DNA of 63,014 nt from an uncultured Alphaproteobacteria bacterium. GTDB lineage: Bacteria > Pseudomonadota > Alphaproteobacteria > HIMB59 > GCA-002718135. Below are positions 26,625 to 35,110 of this stretch, in pieces. Where the stretch lies: positions 1-63,014 of the forward strand of contig CACNHT010000007.1 of the NCBI GenBank assembly GCA_902620285.1, given 5' to 3'. Below the pieces are notes generated by a model. It searched no databases. It saw nothing but the letters and a program-made list of their open reading frames with translations, and was not told where the DNA came from. The position numbers and the translations under genes are program-made. The first letter of the stretch is position 1; the number at the start of each line of letters is the position of its first letter.

Positions 26625-27224
26625 ATGTATATTTATGATTTTATCCAAGGATTAATAATTGGAGGAACATTAATTATAGCCATAGGACCGCAAAATTTAT
26701 TTGTAATTCAACAAGGGCTTAAAAAAACTTATGTTTTTACAGTTACTTTATTTTGCGGTCTATCTGACAGTTTACTAATTGTAATTGGAATATATCTATC
26801 TAATTATATTGTTCAAATTAATCCAAGTATCATAGGAATAATAAAAGTATTAGGTGGAATTTGGCTTATATTTTATGGATTAAATAAAGTTATAAAGTTA
26901 AATCAAATTAAAGATATAAATAAAAAATTAAATATAATTAACGAATACGGAAAAGTATTAATTACCTTATTCCTTATTACATACGCAAATCCTCATGTTT
27001 ATCTAGATACAATTATTTTGCTGGGATCATTATCAACAAATTTTAATGATCAATTTGCATTTGGCGTTGGAGCAATTTCAGCTAGTTTTTTGTTTTTCTT
27101 TTCTTTAGGATATATGTCAAAGTTTTTGTCAAAATATATTTATTCAAATAAAACTTGGTTTTGGATTGATCTAACCATTGGTCTGTTAATGATTAGTTAT
27201 GGAATATATTTTATAATTTTTTAA
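26625..27224 (+). CDS. LysE/ArgO-family amino acid exporter
   Basis: Inner-membrane protein of 199 residues with about six hydrophobic spans. The diagnostic N-terminal motif GGTLIIAIGPQNLFVIQQGLKK, with GPQN, is that of the LysE/ArgO (basic amino acid export) branch, and ITYANPHVYLDTIILLGSLS with NPxxYLD is the second conserved block. The likely substrates are arginine or lysine, by family only. It is divergent from the DUF4864-like gene and its end overlaps by 14 bases the end of the large fusion gene. No LysG/ArgP-type regulator is adjacent. Confidence 0.88.
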   Translation: MYIYDFIQGLIIGGTLIIAIGPQNLFVIQQGLKKTYVFTVTLFCGLSDSLLIVIGIYLSNYIVQINPSIIGIIKVLGGIWLIFYGLNKVIKLNQIKDINKKLNIINEYGKVLITLFLITYANPHVYLDTIILLGSLSTNFNDQFAFGVGAISASFLFFFSLGYMSKFLSKYIYSNKTWFWIDLTIGLLMISYGIYFIIF

Positions 27225-30200
27225 AGAAAGTTTCTAAGTTTTTACATACCTGATCAACATTTAATTTTGTAAATACAAGAGGTGGTTTTATTTTAATAAC
27301 ATTGTCATAAGGTCCATCAGTGCTCAATAAAATACCTTGATTTCTCATATAATTAATAAGCAGTTTAGCTAATTTTTTATTTGGTTTAGACACATTACTA
27401 TTCTGAATAATATCTATTCCTAAAAAAAGCCCCCTACCTCTAACTTCACTAATATATTTTTTATATTTAAGTTGGATTTTTTTTAATTCTTTTAAAAAAT
27501 AATTACCAACTAACAAAGCATTTTTTTGTAATTTATTATTATCAATAGTCTCTAATACTGCTTTACCGATAGCACAGGAAACAGGATTACCACCGAATGA
27601 GTTAAAATATTCCATCCCGTTATTAAAAGTTGAAGCAATTTTTTCTGTAGTTATAACAGCAGCTATAGGGTGACCATTACCCATAGGTTTACCCAAGGTT
27701 ACTATATCAGGAACGACATCATGCTCTTCAAATGACCAAAAATGTCTTCCAACGCGTCCAAAACCAGTTTGTACCTCGTCAACAATACATAATGCATTGT
27801 TTCTTCTAATTTCTGAAAATATTTCTTTTAAATAATTTTTTGGAAGAATTACTTGACCGCCGCAACCAAGTATACTTTCAGTAAAAAAACATGCAATTTT
27901 TGTTTCTTTAATTTTATTTCTAATTACCGTTTTAGCTTCATCTATATATTTTTGAATCCAATTTGAATTTTGATATCTCCACTTACCTCTTAGGGGATCA
28001 GGCATTTCTAATACATGAACATAATCTTTTTTACCCGAACCACCCTTACTATTAAATTTATATGGACTTAGATCAATTAAAGCATTGGTGTGCCCATGAT
28101 AAGCATTGTCCATCACAAAGACATCTTTTGCACTAGTATAAGTTTGGGCTATTCTATAAGCTAAATCATTAGCTTCAGATCCTGTACATACGAAAAATAT
28201 CTTATTTAACTTCTTTGGAAACTTACTTAAAAGTAATTCGCTATAATCGTTAATTGTATCGTATAGATATCTCGTATTAGTATTAAGTTTTGAATTTTGC
28301 TGAGTCATAGCTTCATGGACATAGGAATTTGAATGTCCAACATGGGAAATATTATTTACACAATCTAAGTATCTCCTGCCATATCTATCAAAAAAATACT
28401 GATCTTTAGCTTCAAGCATATGAAGAGGTTTATTGTAAGAAATTGATAAATTATCAGAAATATTTTTTCTTCTTTTGTTTAAAGTATCTTTAAAATTATT
28501 ATTATTATTAGAATAAAAAGATTTTGGAATTCGTAGAATTAAATTTGGATCAGGTGAAATTTTATTCCAAATATTGAATAAAAATTCTTCACCTACTCCT
28601 GGAAAATTCTTATCATGTCCTAATAAATCTAAAATAATTTGAAAATGTAAATGTGGTAACCATTTTCCATTTTCAATAGAATTACCAATTTTACCAATCC
28701 ATTGACCTTTCTTAATTTTTTTTCCAATTTTTAGTTTTTGAAACATTATTTTAGATAAATGACCGTATAGAGTATAAAATTTATATTTTTTAAAACTATG
28801 TTCTAAAACTAGAGTGGGGCCATAGTCATATTTAAAATTATTATTTTTTAAAATTATAATTTTACCATCTATTGGCGCAAATAAATCTGTTTCCTGATCA
28901 ATAAAAATATCAATTCCTAAGTGAATATTACGTCTTTCATTCGTATTTAATGCAGAAATAAAGTTAGGTCCTTTATAAACTTTTCTTTTTTCATTGTATA
29001 AACCTATACCTATTCGAGAATTATCTTCTTTAAATATTTTATTAACTCTTTTCTTAAGCGAACTATTATCTGGGTTACCTTTTAATAAAGGTGAATCAGA
29101 ACTTAATTTTAAGATAGATTTATTTTTATCAAGTAAATTAAATTTAAAAATATTACCAAAGTTGAATTTATTTATATAATTTATAATTTCATTATGATGG
29201 TGAATAATATCAAAGCCGCATATTTCGCGAACAATATATATTAAAAAATTGATAGGAATTTTGTCTAATTTTTCTAATAAAGACCATGCATCTTTCTCAC
29301 TAATGCTTAAATATTGATTTGATGGATATTTAATTCTTTGTTTTTTTGCCATTACAACAGTAATCATAAGTCGTGACTTACATAATGATATTAATGAATT
29401 AATTTCATCCTCATTAATAGAAAACTGTTTATTGTACTCTGTTATTATATTTTTAAGTGTAAGATAAATATTATCATTGTTCATTAGCGCATATGAAAGG
29501 CATATAGCTAAATCATTTATAGTTGGAGAATAAATAGAATCTCCATAATCTAGTAAACCACAAACATTGTTTTCTTTAATAACAATATTATAATTATTTG
29601 GATCTGAATGAGTTATTGAATATCTTAATTTATTTAAATTATTTTTTACAAATTTTTCATATTCTGAAAAACATTTTAATAAAATTAATTTTTTTGAACC
29701 AGTAAAAATATTAATGTCTTTTTTAATCCATTTTATATTTGATGGATCCCAAATAAAATTTCTATGGGCATCTATATCGTTAAATGCTTTCAACTTAGTT
29801 GATACTTTTCCAAGTAACTTACCCAAAGAATTTTCAATTTTATCGTTACTTTTTGTATCTCCATACATGCGCCCTTCAATATAAGATAAGATCCTAACAA
29901 AGCATTCTCTATTCTTTTTATCTAAATATTTTACAATCTTTGTATGGTGTATTTTTGGTATAAAAGATTTAAGACTAAGATCACTTCGTAAATAATTAAT
30001 TAATCTATCTTGGTATTGTAATATATTTATTTTTTCTGATGGGTTTGAAATTTTTAATACATATTTTTTTTTATTATTTATGAATATAATAAAATTTATA
30101 TCCCTTTCACTATCAAGTTGTTTAATTTTGAGTAATTTATTTCTTAAGAAAGAGAAATTAATCTTTAACCATTTAATTAAATGTTTATTATCAATAATAG

Positions 30201-30243
30201 GTGGATCAACATCAAAAACTGACATAAAAGGTGTATAATTCAT
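27211..30243 (-). CDS. Three-domain fusion: HYKK-like kinase, M23 metallopeptidase, class III aminotransferase/phospho-lyase
   Basis: A 1010-residue protein. Residues ~1-370 are an APH-like kinase with SITHSDPNNYNIVI (catalytic HxDxxxxN) and GLLDYGDSIYSP (metal Asp), like hydroxylysine kinase. Residues ~430-590 form a LytM/M23 domain with intact metal ligands (HLGIDIF and PHLHFQ) and TLYGHLSK. Residues ~600-1010 are a class III PLP enzyme: VCTGSEANDLAYRIA, DNAYHGHTNALIDLSPYK, CIVDEVQTGFGRVGRHFW and IVTLGKPMGNGHP with the Schiff-base Lys, close to the ethanolamine-phosphate / phosphohydroxylysine phospho-lyases. No signal peptide is seen. Start 30243 is one base from the divergent psuK-like start; 30225 is an alternative. 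A kinase feeding a phospho-lyase is a logical pair; the M23 role is unclear. Confidence 0.88.
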   Translation of the reverse strand: MNYTPFMSVFDVDPPIIDNKHLIKWLKINFSFLRNKLLKIKQLDSERDINFIIFINNKKKYVLKISNPSEKINILQYQDRLINYLRSDLSLKSFIPKIHHTKIVKYLDKKNRECFVRILSYIEGRMYGDTKSNDKIENSLGKLLGKVSTKLKAFNDIDAHRNFIWDPSNIKWIKKDINIFTGSKKLILLKCFSEYEKFVKNNLNKLRYSITHSDPNNYNIVIKENNVCGLLDYGDSIYSPTINDLAICLSYALMNNDNIYLTLKNIITEYNKQFSINEDEINSLISLCKSRLMITVVMAKKQRIKYPSNQYLSISEKDAWSLLEKLDKIPINFLIYIVREICGFDIIHHHNEIINYINKFNFGNIFKFNLLDKNKSILKLSSDSPLLKGNPDNSSLKKRVNKIFKEDNSRIGIGLYNEKRKVYKGPNFISALNTNERRNIHLGIDIFIDQETDLFAPIDGKIIILKNNNFKYDYGPTLVLEHSFKKYKFYTLYGHLSKIMFQKLKIGKKIKKGQWIGKIGNSIENGKWLPHLHFQIILDLLGHDKNFPGVGEEFLFNIWNKISPDPNLILRIPKSFYSNNNNNFKDTLNKRRKNISDNLSISYNKPLHMLEAKDQYFFDRYGRRYLDCVNNISHVGHSNSYVHEAMTQQNSKLNTNTRYLYDTINDYSELLLSKFPKKLNKIFFVCTGSEANDLAYRIAQTYTSAKDVFVMDNAYHGHTNALIDLSPYKFNSKGGSGKKDYVHVLEMPDPLRGKWRYQNSNWIQKYIDEAKTVIRNKIKETKIACFFTESILGCGGQVILPKNYLKEIFSEIRRNNALCIVDEVQTGFGRVGRHFWSFEEHDVVPDIVTLGKPMGNGHPIAAVITTEKIASTFNNGMEYFNSFGGNPVSCAIGKAVLETIDNNKLQKNALLVGNYFLKELKKIQLKYKKYISEVRGRGLFLGIDIIQNSNVSKPNKKLAKLLINYMRNQGILLSTDGPYDNVIKIKPPLVFTKLNVDQVCKNLETFFKKL

Positions 30244-30244
30244 A

Positions 30245-31132
30245 ATGTTGAAATCTAAAAACATTTTTGTTTGTATTGGGGCAATTCATCACGATTATTT
30301 ATTAAATCTTAAAAAAAATATTATTAATTTTAGATCTAATCAAATTACACAAAAAAACAGAATTGGTGGAGTGGCGTACAATATTGCAGAATTGCTTTCG
30401 AATTTTGTTGATGTAAACCTTTATAGTTTAGCTATCAATGAAGAGATTAGAAAAAAAATCTCAAAAAAAATCTATGTTCATCAAGTGAATAAAGATTATG
30501 CAGATAGATACTATTTAGCTTTATCAGATAAAAATAATAAATTTCTATTAGGATTAGCTAACACAGATGAATATGAAAATAATAAATCTTTAAAAATACC
30601 AAACATCAAGAATAAAAATATAATATTTGATCTAAATTTTTCTAAAACCTATTTGGAAAAATCAATAAATAAACTATCAAAAAAAAATAAAATTATAGTG
30701 TGCGCAACATCAGTGCATAAAGTTATTAAAATTAAAAGGATTATAAATAAAATTGATTTTATATTCTTAAATAAAGCAGAGTTACTTAAACTTACAAATT
30801 CTTCAAATATAATATTAGGTGTAAAAAAAATATTAAAACAAAATAAAAAAATAAAAATAATTACTACTAATTCAAAAAATAATGTAATCTTTGGAAGTAA
30901 TGAATTTATAAAAAAAATAAAACCCCCATCAATCAAAGTAGTAAACGAAAATGGAGCTGGAGACGCACTAGCAGCTATGATGCTGTATTTGTTCAGTATA
31001 AATGAAAAAATGAATTATATTTTGAAAACTTCTGTAGCATGTGGGTCTTATTATGCTAGTGGTAAAAGTCTAAAAACTAAGAGTGATTTTTTAAAAATTA
31101 AAAATCTTTCTAAGAGAGTGATTGTACAATAG
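30245..31132 (+). CDS. psuK: PfkB-family carbohydrate kinase, probably pseudouridine kinase
   Basis: Ribokinase-fold kinase of 295 residues. The N-terminal IGAIHHDYLL and RIGGVAYNIAELLS are the substrate-binding entry motifs, and NENGAGDALAAMML carries the GAGD anion hole with the catalytic Asp. Specificity for pseudouridine is inferred from the directly following psuG (one base after the stop) and overall similarity of the N-terminal block to PsuK. The sequence is very Lys/Asn-rich, as are other minor genes here. It is divergent from the fusion gene with one base between the ATGs. Confidence 0.83.
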   Translation: MLKSKNIFVCIGAIHHDYLLNLKKNIINFRSNQITQKNRIGGVAYNIAELLSNFVDVNLYSLAINEEIRKKISKKIYVHQVNKDYADRYYLALSDKNNKFLLGLANTDEYENNKSLKIPNIKNKNIIFDLNFSKTYLEKSINKLSKKNKIIVCATSVHKVIKIKRIINKIDFIFLNKAELLKLTNSSNIILGVKKILKQNKKIKIITTNSKNNVIFGSNEFIKKIKPPSIKVVNENGAGDALAAMMLYLFSINEKMNYILKTSVACGSYYASGKSLKTKSDFLKIKNLSKRVIVQ

Positions 31133-31133
31133 T

Positions 31134-32042
31134 ATGCATGAAATATTTGAAATAAGTAAAAAAGTTCAAGAAGCAATAAATAGAAAAAAACCAATAGTAG
31201 CATTAGAAAGTACGTTGATTAGTCATGGATTGCCCTATCCAGAAAATATTAAAGTCGCAAATGAGTCTATAAAGGCTGTTGAAGATAACGGTGCAATTGC
31301 TGCAACAATAGGAATAATTCGAGGTAAGGTTAAAATAGGATTATCTGAAGAGGATATTCAAATATTAGCAAAAGAGAAAAATGTACAAAAAGTTTCAAAC
31401 CACAATATAAATTTATCAATATTTAATAGAGAAAATGCTGCTACAACAGTAGCAAGTACAATTTCTATAGCTTCTAAATTTCAAATAAAATTTTTTGCAA
31501 CAGGAGGAATTGGTGGTGTGCATCTAAATGCTGAAAATACTAATGATGTATCTGCAGATCTATATGCACTTTCTGAGAATTCAAATTTTGTAATCTGTAG
31601 TGGTGCTAAATCTATATTAGATTTAAATAAAACAAATGAACTTCTTGAAACTTTAGGAATTACAAGAATTGGTTATCAAACAAATTATATGCCTGGTTTT
31701 TGGTATGAAGAAACAGAAAATAAAGTCGATAATAAATTTGATGAAATTCATGAAATTTCTTCTTTTTTAAAACTCAATGAAAATATGGGAAATAAAAAAT
31801 CAATTCTCATATTTAATAAAGTTCCATTAGAAAAAGCACTTAATAAAAATGACGTAGAAAAATGGATAAATAATGCAACAATAAAAGCTGATAGAAATAA
31901 TATTAGTGGAAAAGAATTAACCCCGTTTCTCATAAAAGAAATTAACGAACAATCAAAAAATGAAACTCTAAATGCTAATGTATCTTTAATAATCAATAAT
32001 GCGAATTTAGCTGGAAAGATTGCAAAGAGTTTTTATAGTTAA
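31134..32042 (+). CDS. psuG: Pseudouridine-5'-phosphate glycosidase
   Basis: Cleaves the C-C glycosidic bond of pseudouridine 5'-phosphate to uracil and ribose 5-phosphate. The 302-residue protein has the family blocks KPIVALESTLISHGLPYPEN (cited for ESTLISHG), AATIGIIRGKVKIGL, NHNINLSIFNRENAATTVAST, FFATGGIGGVH with the active-site region, and VICSGAKSILD. The ATG at 31134 follows the psuK stop by one base; an upstream TTG at 31122 is rejected. With psuK it makes a complete pseudouridine salvage pair. Its end overlaps the convergent nucleoside hydrolase end. Confidence 0.94.
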   Translation: MHEIFEISKKVQEAINRKKPIVALESTLISHGLPYPENIKVANESIKAVEDNGAIAATIGIIRGKVKIGLSEEDIQILAKEKNVQKVSNHNINLSIFNRENAATTVASTISIASKFQIKFFATGGIGGVHLNAENTNDVSADLYALSENSNFVICSGAKSILDLNKTNELLETLGITRIGYQTNYMPGFWYEETENKVDNKFDEIHEISSFLKLNENMGNKKSILIFNKVPLEKALNKNDVEKWINNATIKADRNNISGKELTPFLIKEINEQSKNETLNANVSLIINNANLAGKIAKSFYS

Positions 32043-32983
32043 GGTAATAGCGATAATTTAGCTTTAAGTAATTGAAAAAATTTTTCATCATTAGCTTCAT
32101 TCATCACAAAACAATTTACTGGTCTTTTTGTAACACCTAGCCAATCAACAACAGTCTCCCCTCTTGTTAATTCAGAATTTTCTTCAACTGTGACATTAAC
32201 TTCTTTTCCACTAAAAATAGATGGATCTAACAAATATGCAATAACACATGGATCATGCAAAGGAGTTTCCTCAGTTTCGTATAATTCTTTATGAAATATT
32301 GTATAAAATTCCATTAGTTCTCCAAAAAACTTAGAACTTTTATTTTTATTTTCATTCATTGATTGGATAATTTTTGAATTTACATTTACCTGATGAGTAA
32401 CATCTAAACCCATCATTGTTAGAGGAATGCCTGATTCTAGAACAATATTTGCCGCATGTGGATCCACATAAATATTAAATTCAGCTGATGGGGTAGTATT
32501 TCCTAAGCACATAGCAGCTCCACCCATAAAAACTATTTCTTTTATATTTTCTTTAATAGATGGATCTTTTTTTAAACTTAAGGCAATATTTGTAAGAGGT
32601 CCTGTTGGACATAAATAAATTTGCTCTGTTGAAGATTTACAAGTTTCTACTATGAAATCAACTGCATGTTTTTCTTGAGGTTTATAATTTGTATCTATTA
32701 TTATAGGATCACCTTTTTTATCTAATCCGGTTTTTCCGTGAACATATTCAGCTGTAAATAATTCATAATGAATAGGTTTATTTGCACCAGAGTAAACTTT
32801 AATGTCCGTTCTTTCAATTAACGTACAAACCTTAAGAGCATTATTTACTGTATTATTTAAACCACTATTTCCACCAACACAGGTGATACCCAGTATGTCA
32901 ATCTCTTTAGAGGAAGCAGCTAACATTATTGCGACAGCATCATCATGACCTGGATCGCAATCTAAAATTATTTTTTTAGTCAT
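32039..32983 (-). CDS. Inosine/uridine-preferring nucleoside hydrolase
   Basis: Hydrolyses the N-glycosidic bond of ribonucleosides. The N-terminal IILDCDPGHDDAVAIMLA is the calcium-binding DxDxxxDD signature, and VFMGGAAMCLGNTTPSAEFNIYVDPHAA contains the conserved ribose-binding residues; PLHDPCVIAYL holds the C-terminal Asp. The start at 32983 (MTKKIILD) gives 314 residues; the longer reading lies inside the upstream dioxygenase gene. It overlaps that gene by 8 bases (ATGACTAA-type), so the two are coupled. It is convergent with psuG, consistent with a nucleoside-scavenging group. Confidence 0.92.
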   Translation of the reverse strand: MTKKIILDCDPGHDDAVAIMLAASSKEIDILGITCVGGNSGLNNTVNNALKVCTLIERTDIKVYSGANKPIHYELFTAEYVHGKTGLDKKGDPIIIDTNYKPQEKHAVDFIVETCKSSTEQIYLCPTGPLTNIALSLKKDPSIKENIKEIVFMGGAAMCLGNTTPSAEFNIYVDPHAANIVLESGIPLTMMGLDVTHQVNVNSKIIQSMNENKNKSSKFFGELMEFYTIFHKELYETEETPLHDPCVIAYLLDPSIFSGKEVNVTVEENSELTRGETVVDWLGVTKRPVNCFVMNEANDEKFFQLLKAKLSLLP

Positions 32984-33839
32984 TAATAAAACTTTTAAGA
33001 GGCATTGAAGATCTTTGTAACCAATTCCATTCTGGATATTCGTTGTTATTATCAATTACATGAATTGTGTAAGCATGTCTTGATTTTAAACTTGTGTTCT
33101 CACATGAATAATGAGGAAGTCTACCATGTAATAAAACAAGCGATCCTTTTTTTACTTCTACAAAAGTATCAGTTTCAGGAAATGGCTCATCATTTAGATC
33201 TATCATTTGCATTTTACCGTCTACTTTTTTAAAAAGTTTTCTTAATGGGCCTTTATGACCTCCGCTTGCAACTTGTAAACATCCGTTTGTTTTATTTGCA
33301 TCTTCTAATGCAAACCAGAAACCGATAGTACTTTCTGGCTTAGTATATAAAAAAGTAGAATCTTGATGGCAAACTACTTCACCACCTATTTTAGGTTGTT
33401 TAAAAATATACATAGACTGAAGTAATTTTGGTTTTGAAAAACCAAGTGATAAAGCAATATCTTGAAGTTTTTGTTTATGAGAAAATTTATAAAAAACTTT
33501 ATCTAAGTCGTGCAACGCATGACCGATTTTATTTACAATAAAATGTTTATTTTCTTCTATGTTATCATCATTTAAATTAGCTTTTTCTTCAAAGAAGAAT
33601 CGAATTTTATCACCTGATTCTAAAAAATAATTATCATCATTATGAGCTTGATTGACTGTATCAAAAATAGATTTTTGATTATTAAAATTATTATGTTCGA
33701 TAAGATATGATGACCGTTCCATTAATTCATCACATTCTTTATCTGTATTAAAATTTTCTATAACCAAATATCCATTATCATTCCAAAATTTAATCATTTC
33801 ATCGTTTAAGGGTAGATCGTTTGTTGAAAAATATTTCAT
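32976..33839 (-). CDS. Phytanoyl-CoA dioxygenase (PhyH) family 2-oxoglutarate/Fe(II) oxygenase
   Basis: A 287-residue double-stranded beta-helix oxygenase. VVCHQDSTFLY gives the HxD iron ligands, LLHGRLPHYSCENTS the distal His, and SRHAYTIHVID the 2-oxoglutarate-binding Arg. NDNGYLVIENF at the N-terminus is typical of PhyH proteins. The substrate is unknown; the family acts on lipids, ectoine-like compounds, phosphonates and nucleoside-like molecules. Translational coupling to a nucleoside hydrolase suggests a modified nucleoside or its metabolite, which is inference. Confidence 0.86.
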   Translation of the reverse strand: MKYFSTNDLPLNDEMIKFWNDNGYLVIENFNTDKECDELMERSSYLIEHNNFNNQKSIFDTVNQAHNDDNYFLESGDKIRFFFEEKANLNDDNIEENKHFIVNKIGHALHDLDKVFYKFSHKQKLQDIALSLGFSKPKLLQSMYIFKQPKIGGEVVCHQDSTFLYTKPESTIGFWFALEDANKTNGCLQVASGGHKGPLRKLFKKVDGKMQMIDLNDEPFPETDTFVEVKKGSLVLLHGRLPHYSCENTSLKSRHAYTIHVIDNNNEYPEWNWLQRSSMPLKSFIND

Positions 33840-34072
33840 TATATTCCTATTAATTTTGTCAAGAATGGTAAACCAACTTTAATAAGATTTAATAACTGTG
33901 GTATCAAAAATTTTCCAGTTGTTGCAAGGAAGAATATTATACCTCCAATTATGACTATCAGAATTAAATTTCTATAAAAGTTACCATAATTATTATATTG
34001 TGATTTGGCTCTTGATCTCAAAATAAATAATATAATTACTATAACAATTAAAACTATTAACAATCGGATCAT
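33839..34072 (-). CDS. Small membrane protein resembling a DnaJ-like N-terminal membrane anchor
   Basis: A 77-residue protein with TM segments at about 3-17 and 36-50 and a third weakly hydrophobic end. RSRAKSQYNNYGNFYRNLILIVIIGG and LATTGKFLIPQLL recall the N-terminal part (TGR..ALPLL) of alphaproteobacterial membrane-bound DnaJ-family proteins, but no J domain (HPD) follows. It may be a truncated homologue or an unrelated small membrane protein. It shares its stop region with the PhyH gene start and faces a divergent hypothetical gene. Confidence 0.6.
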   Translation of the reverse strand: MIRLLIVLIVIVIILFILRSRAKSQYNNYGNFYRNLILIVIIGGIIFFLATTGKFLIPQLLNLIKVGLPFLTKLIGI

Positions 34073-34140
34073 ATATTTTCTATATTTAGTAAAAATTAAT
34101 TTGCAATACTAATTATATCTTAATAAATAGTTTTTAGTAG

Positions 34141-34524
34141 ATGATCAGATTAAGCATATTATTTTTATCAATTTTTTCTTTAATTTATGGAACTTATTTT
34201 TTAATTTTTCCATATAGTTTTGTTAATTTAACTGTTGCTGAAAATACCAATATAGCATGGCTAAGAAATCTTGGTGGAGCTATAACAGGTCTTTTATTTA
34301 TTGGTCTTTTAATGATCTACTTAAATACAAAGGGCTCTATCAGATTACTTAATGTTATTATTATTACATCCATAATACAGACCTCAGCTTTGATATATTC
34401 AAGAATATCAGATGAATTTTCCGCAAATAATTTAATAATTATTGATATAACTATTTATGCCGCAATAATTGTTACTATTTATTTATTATTCATTTCAATT
34501 AGATTTAAAAAACTATTTATTTAA
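34141..34524 (+). CDS. Four-span membrane protein of unknown function
   Basis: A 127-residue protein with four predicted helices (about residues 3-25, 42-61, 70-88 and 96-118). WLRNLGGAITGLLFIGLLMIYL, with Arg-Asn before a Gly-rich helix, resembles DUF4345-like small membrane proteins, but I cannot assign a family with confidence. It stands 68 bases from the divergent 77-residue gene and its end overlaps the TVP38-type gene end by 8 bases. Confidence 0.62.
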   Translation: MIRLSILFLSIFSLIYGTYFLIFPYSFVNLTVAENTNIAWLRNLGGAITGLLFIGLLMIYLNTKGSIRLLNVIIITSIIQTSALIYSRISDEFSANNLIIIDITIYAAIIVTIYLLFISIRFKKLFI

Positions 34525-35110
34525 ATTTAAAAAAAATTCTAATTAATAAAAGAATAATTAATATTAAAAAAATTAAAATTAATTCAAATGATAAAATATT
34601 ACTAAGTTGAAATTCCTTAATTTCAATAAGATTAGAAAATTGATTACCAATAAATGAAAAAAGAAGAAAATAAGGAGTAAAACCAACAAAAGATGAAATT
34701 ATAAATTTAGTTTTAGAAATATTTAATGTTGATAAAAATAAATTTTGAACAAATAATGGTACTCCAAAGATAAGTCGTAATAAAACTAAGTATTCAAAAG
34801 ATGATTTTTTAATGATTGTATTTAGTTTATCACTAAATTTTTCAATTTGTTTATTAAAATATTTTTTAAATAGATTTTTAAAAAAAAGAAAAAAACATAA
34901 ACTACCTAAAATAATAGTTGTTATATTAATTATAAAACCTGTAATAAATCCAAAAAAGAAACTTGATGCAAGTATAATTATTAAACTGCCAGGTAGAGAG
35001 AATGTAAAAAACAAAAATGAAAATAAAAAATATAAAATTAAAGACAATTCTAAATTATTTTTGATTAATAAATCAAATTGAATTAAAAAATTAAAAATAA
35101 CATCAATCAT
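34517..35110 (-). CDS. TVP38/TMEM64 (SNARE-associated/DedA-like) membrane protein
   Basis: A 197-residue protein with about five hydrophobic segments. The conserved core is recognisable: FTFSLPGSLIIILASSFFFGFITGFII (P-G then F-G pattern), LGSLCFFLFFKNLFKKYF, LVLLRLIFGVPLFVQNLF with the R-(x)-P-(x)-N element, and FIISSFVGFTPYFLLFSFIG. These proteins are thought to be lipid scramblases or flippases in membrane homeostasis; the bacterial role here is unproven. Its start overlaps the stop of the ABC-2 permease gene upstream. Confidence 0.78.
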   Translation of the reverse strand: MIDVIFNFLIQFDLLIKNNLELSLILYFLFSFLFFTFSLPGSLIIILASSFFFGFITGFIINITTIILGSLCFFLFFKNLFKKYFNKQIEKFSDKLNTIIKKSSFEYLVLLRLIFGVPLFVQNLFLSTLNISKTKFIISSFVGFTPYFLLFSFIGNQFSNLIEIKEFQLSNILSFELILIFLILIILLLIRIFFKFK

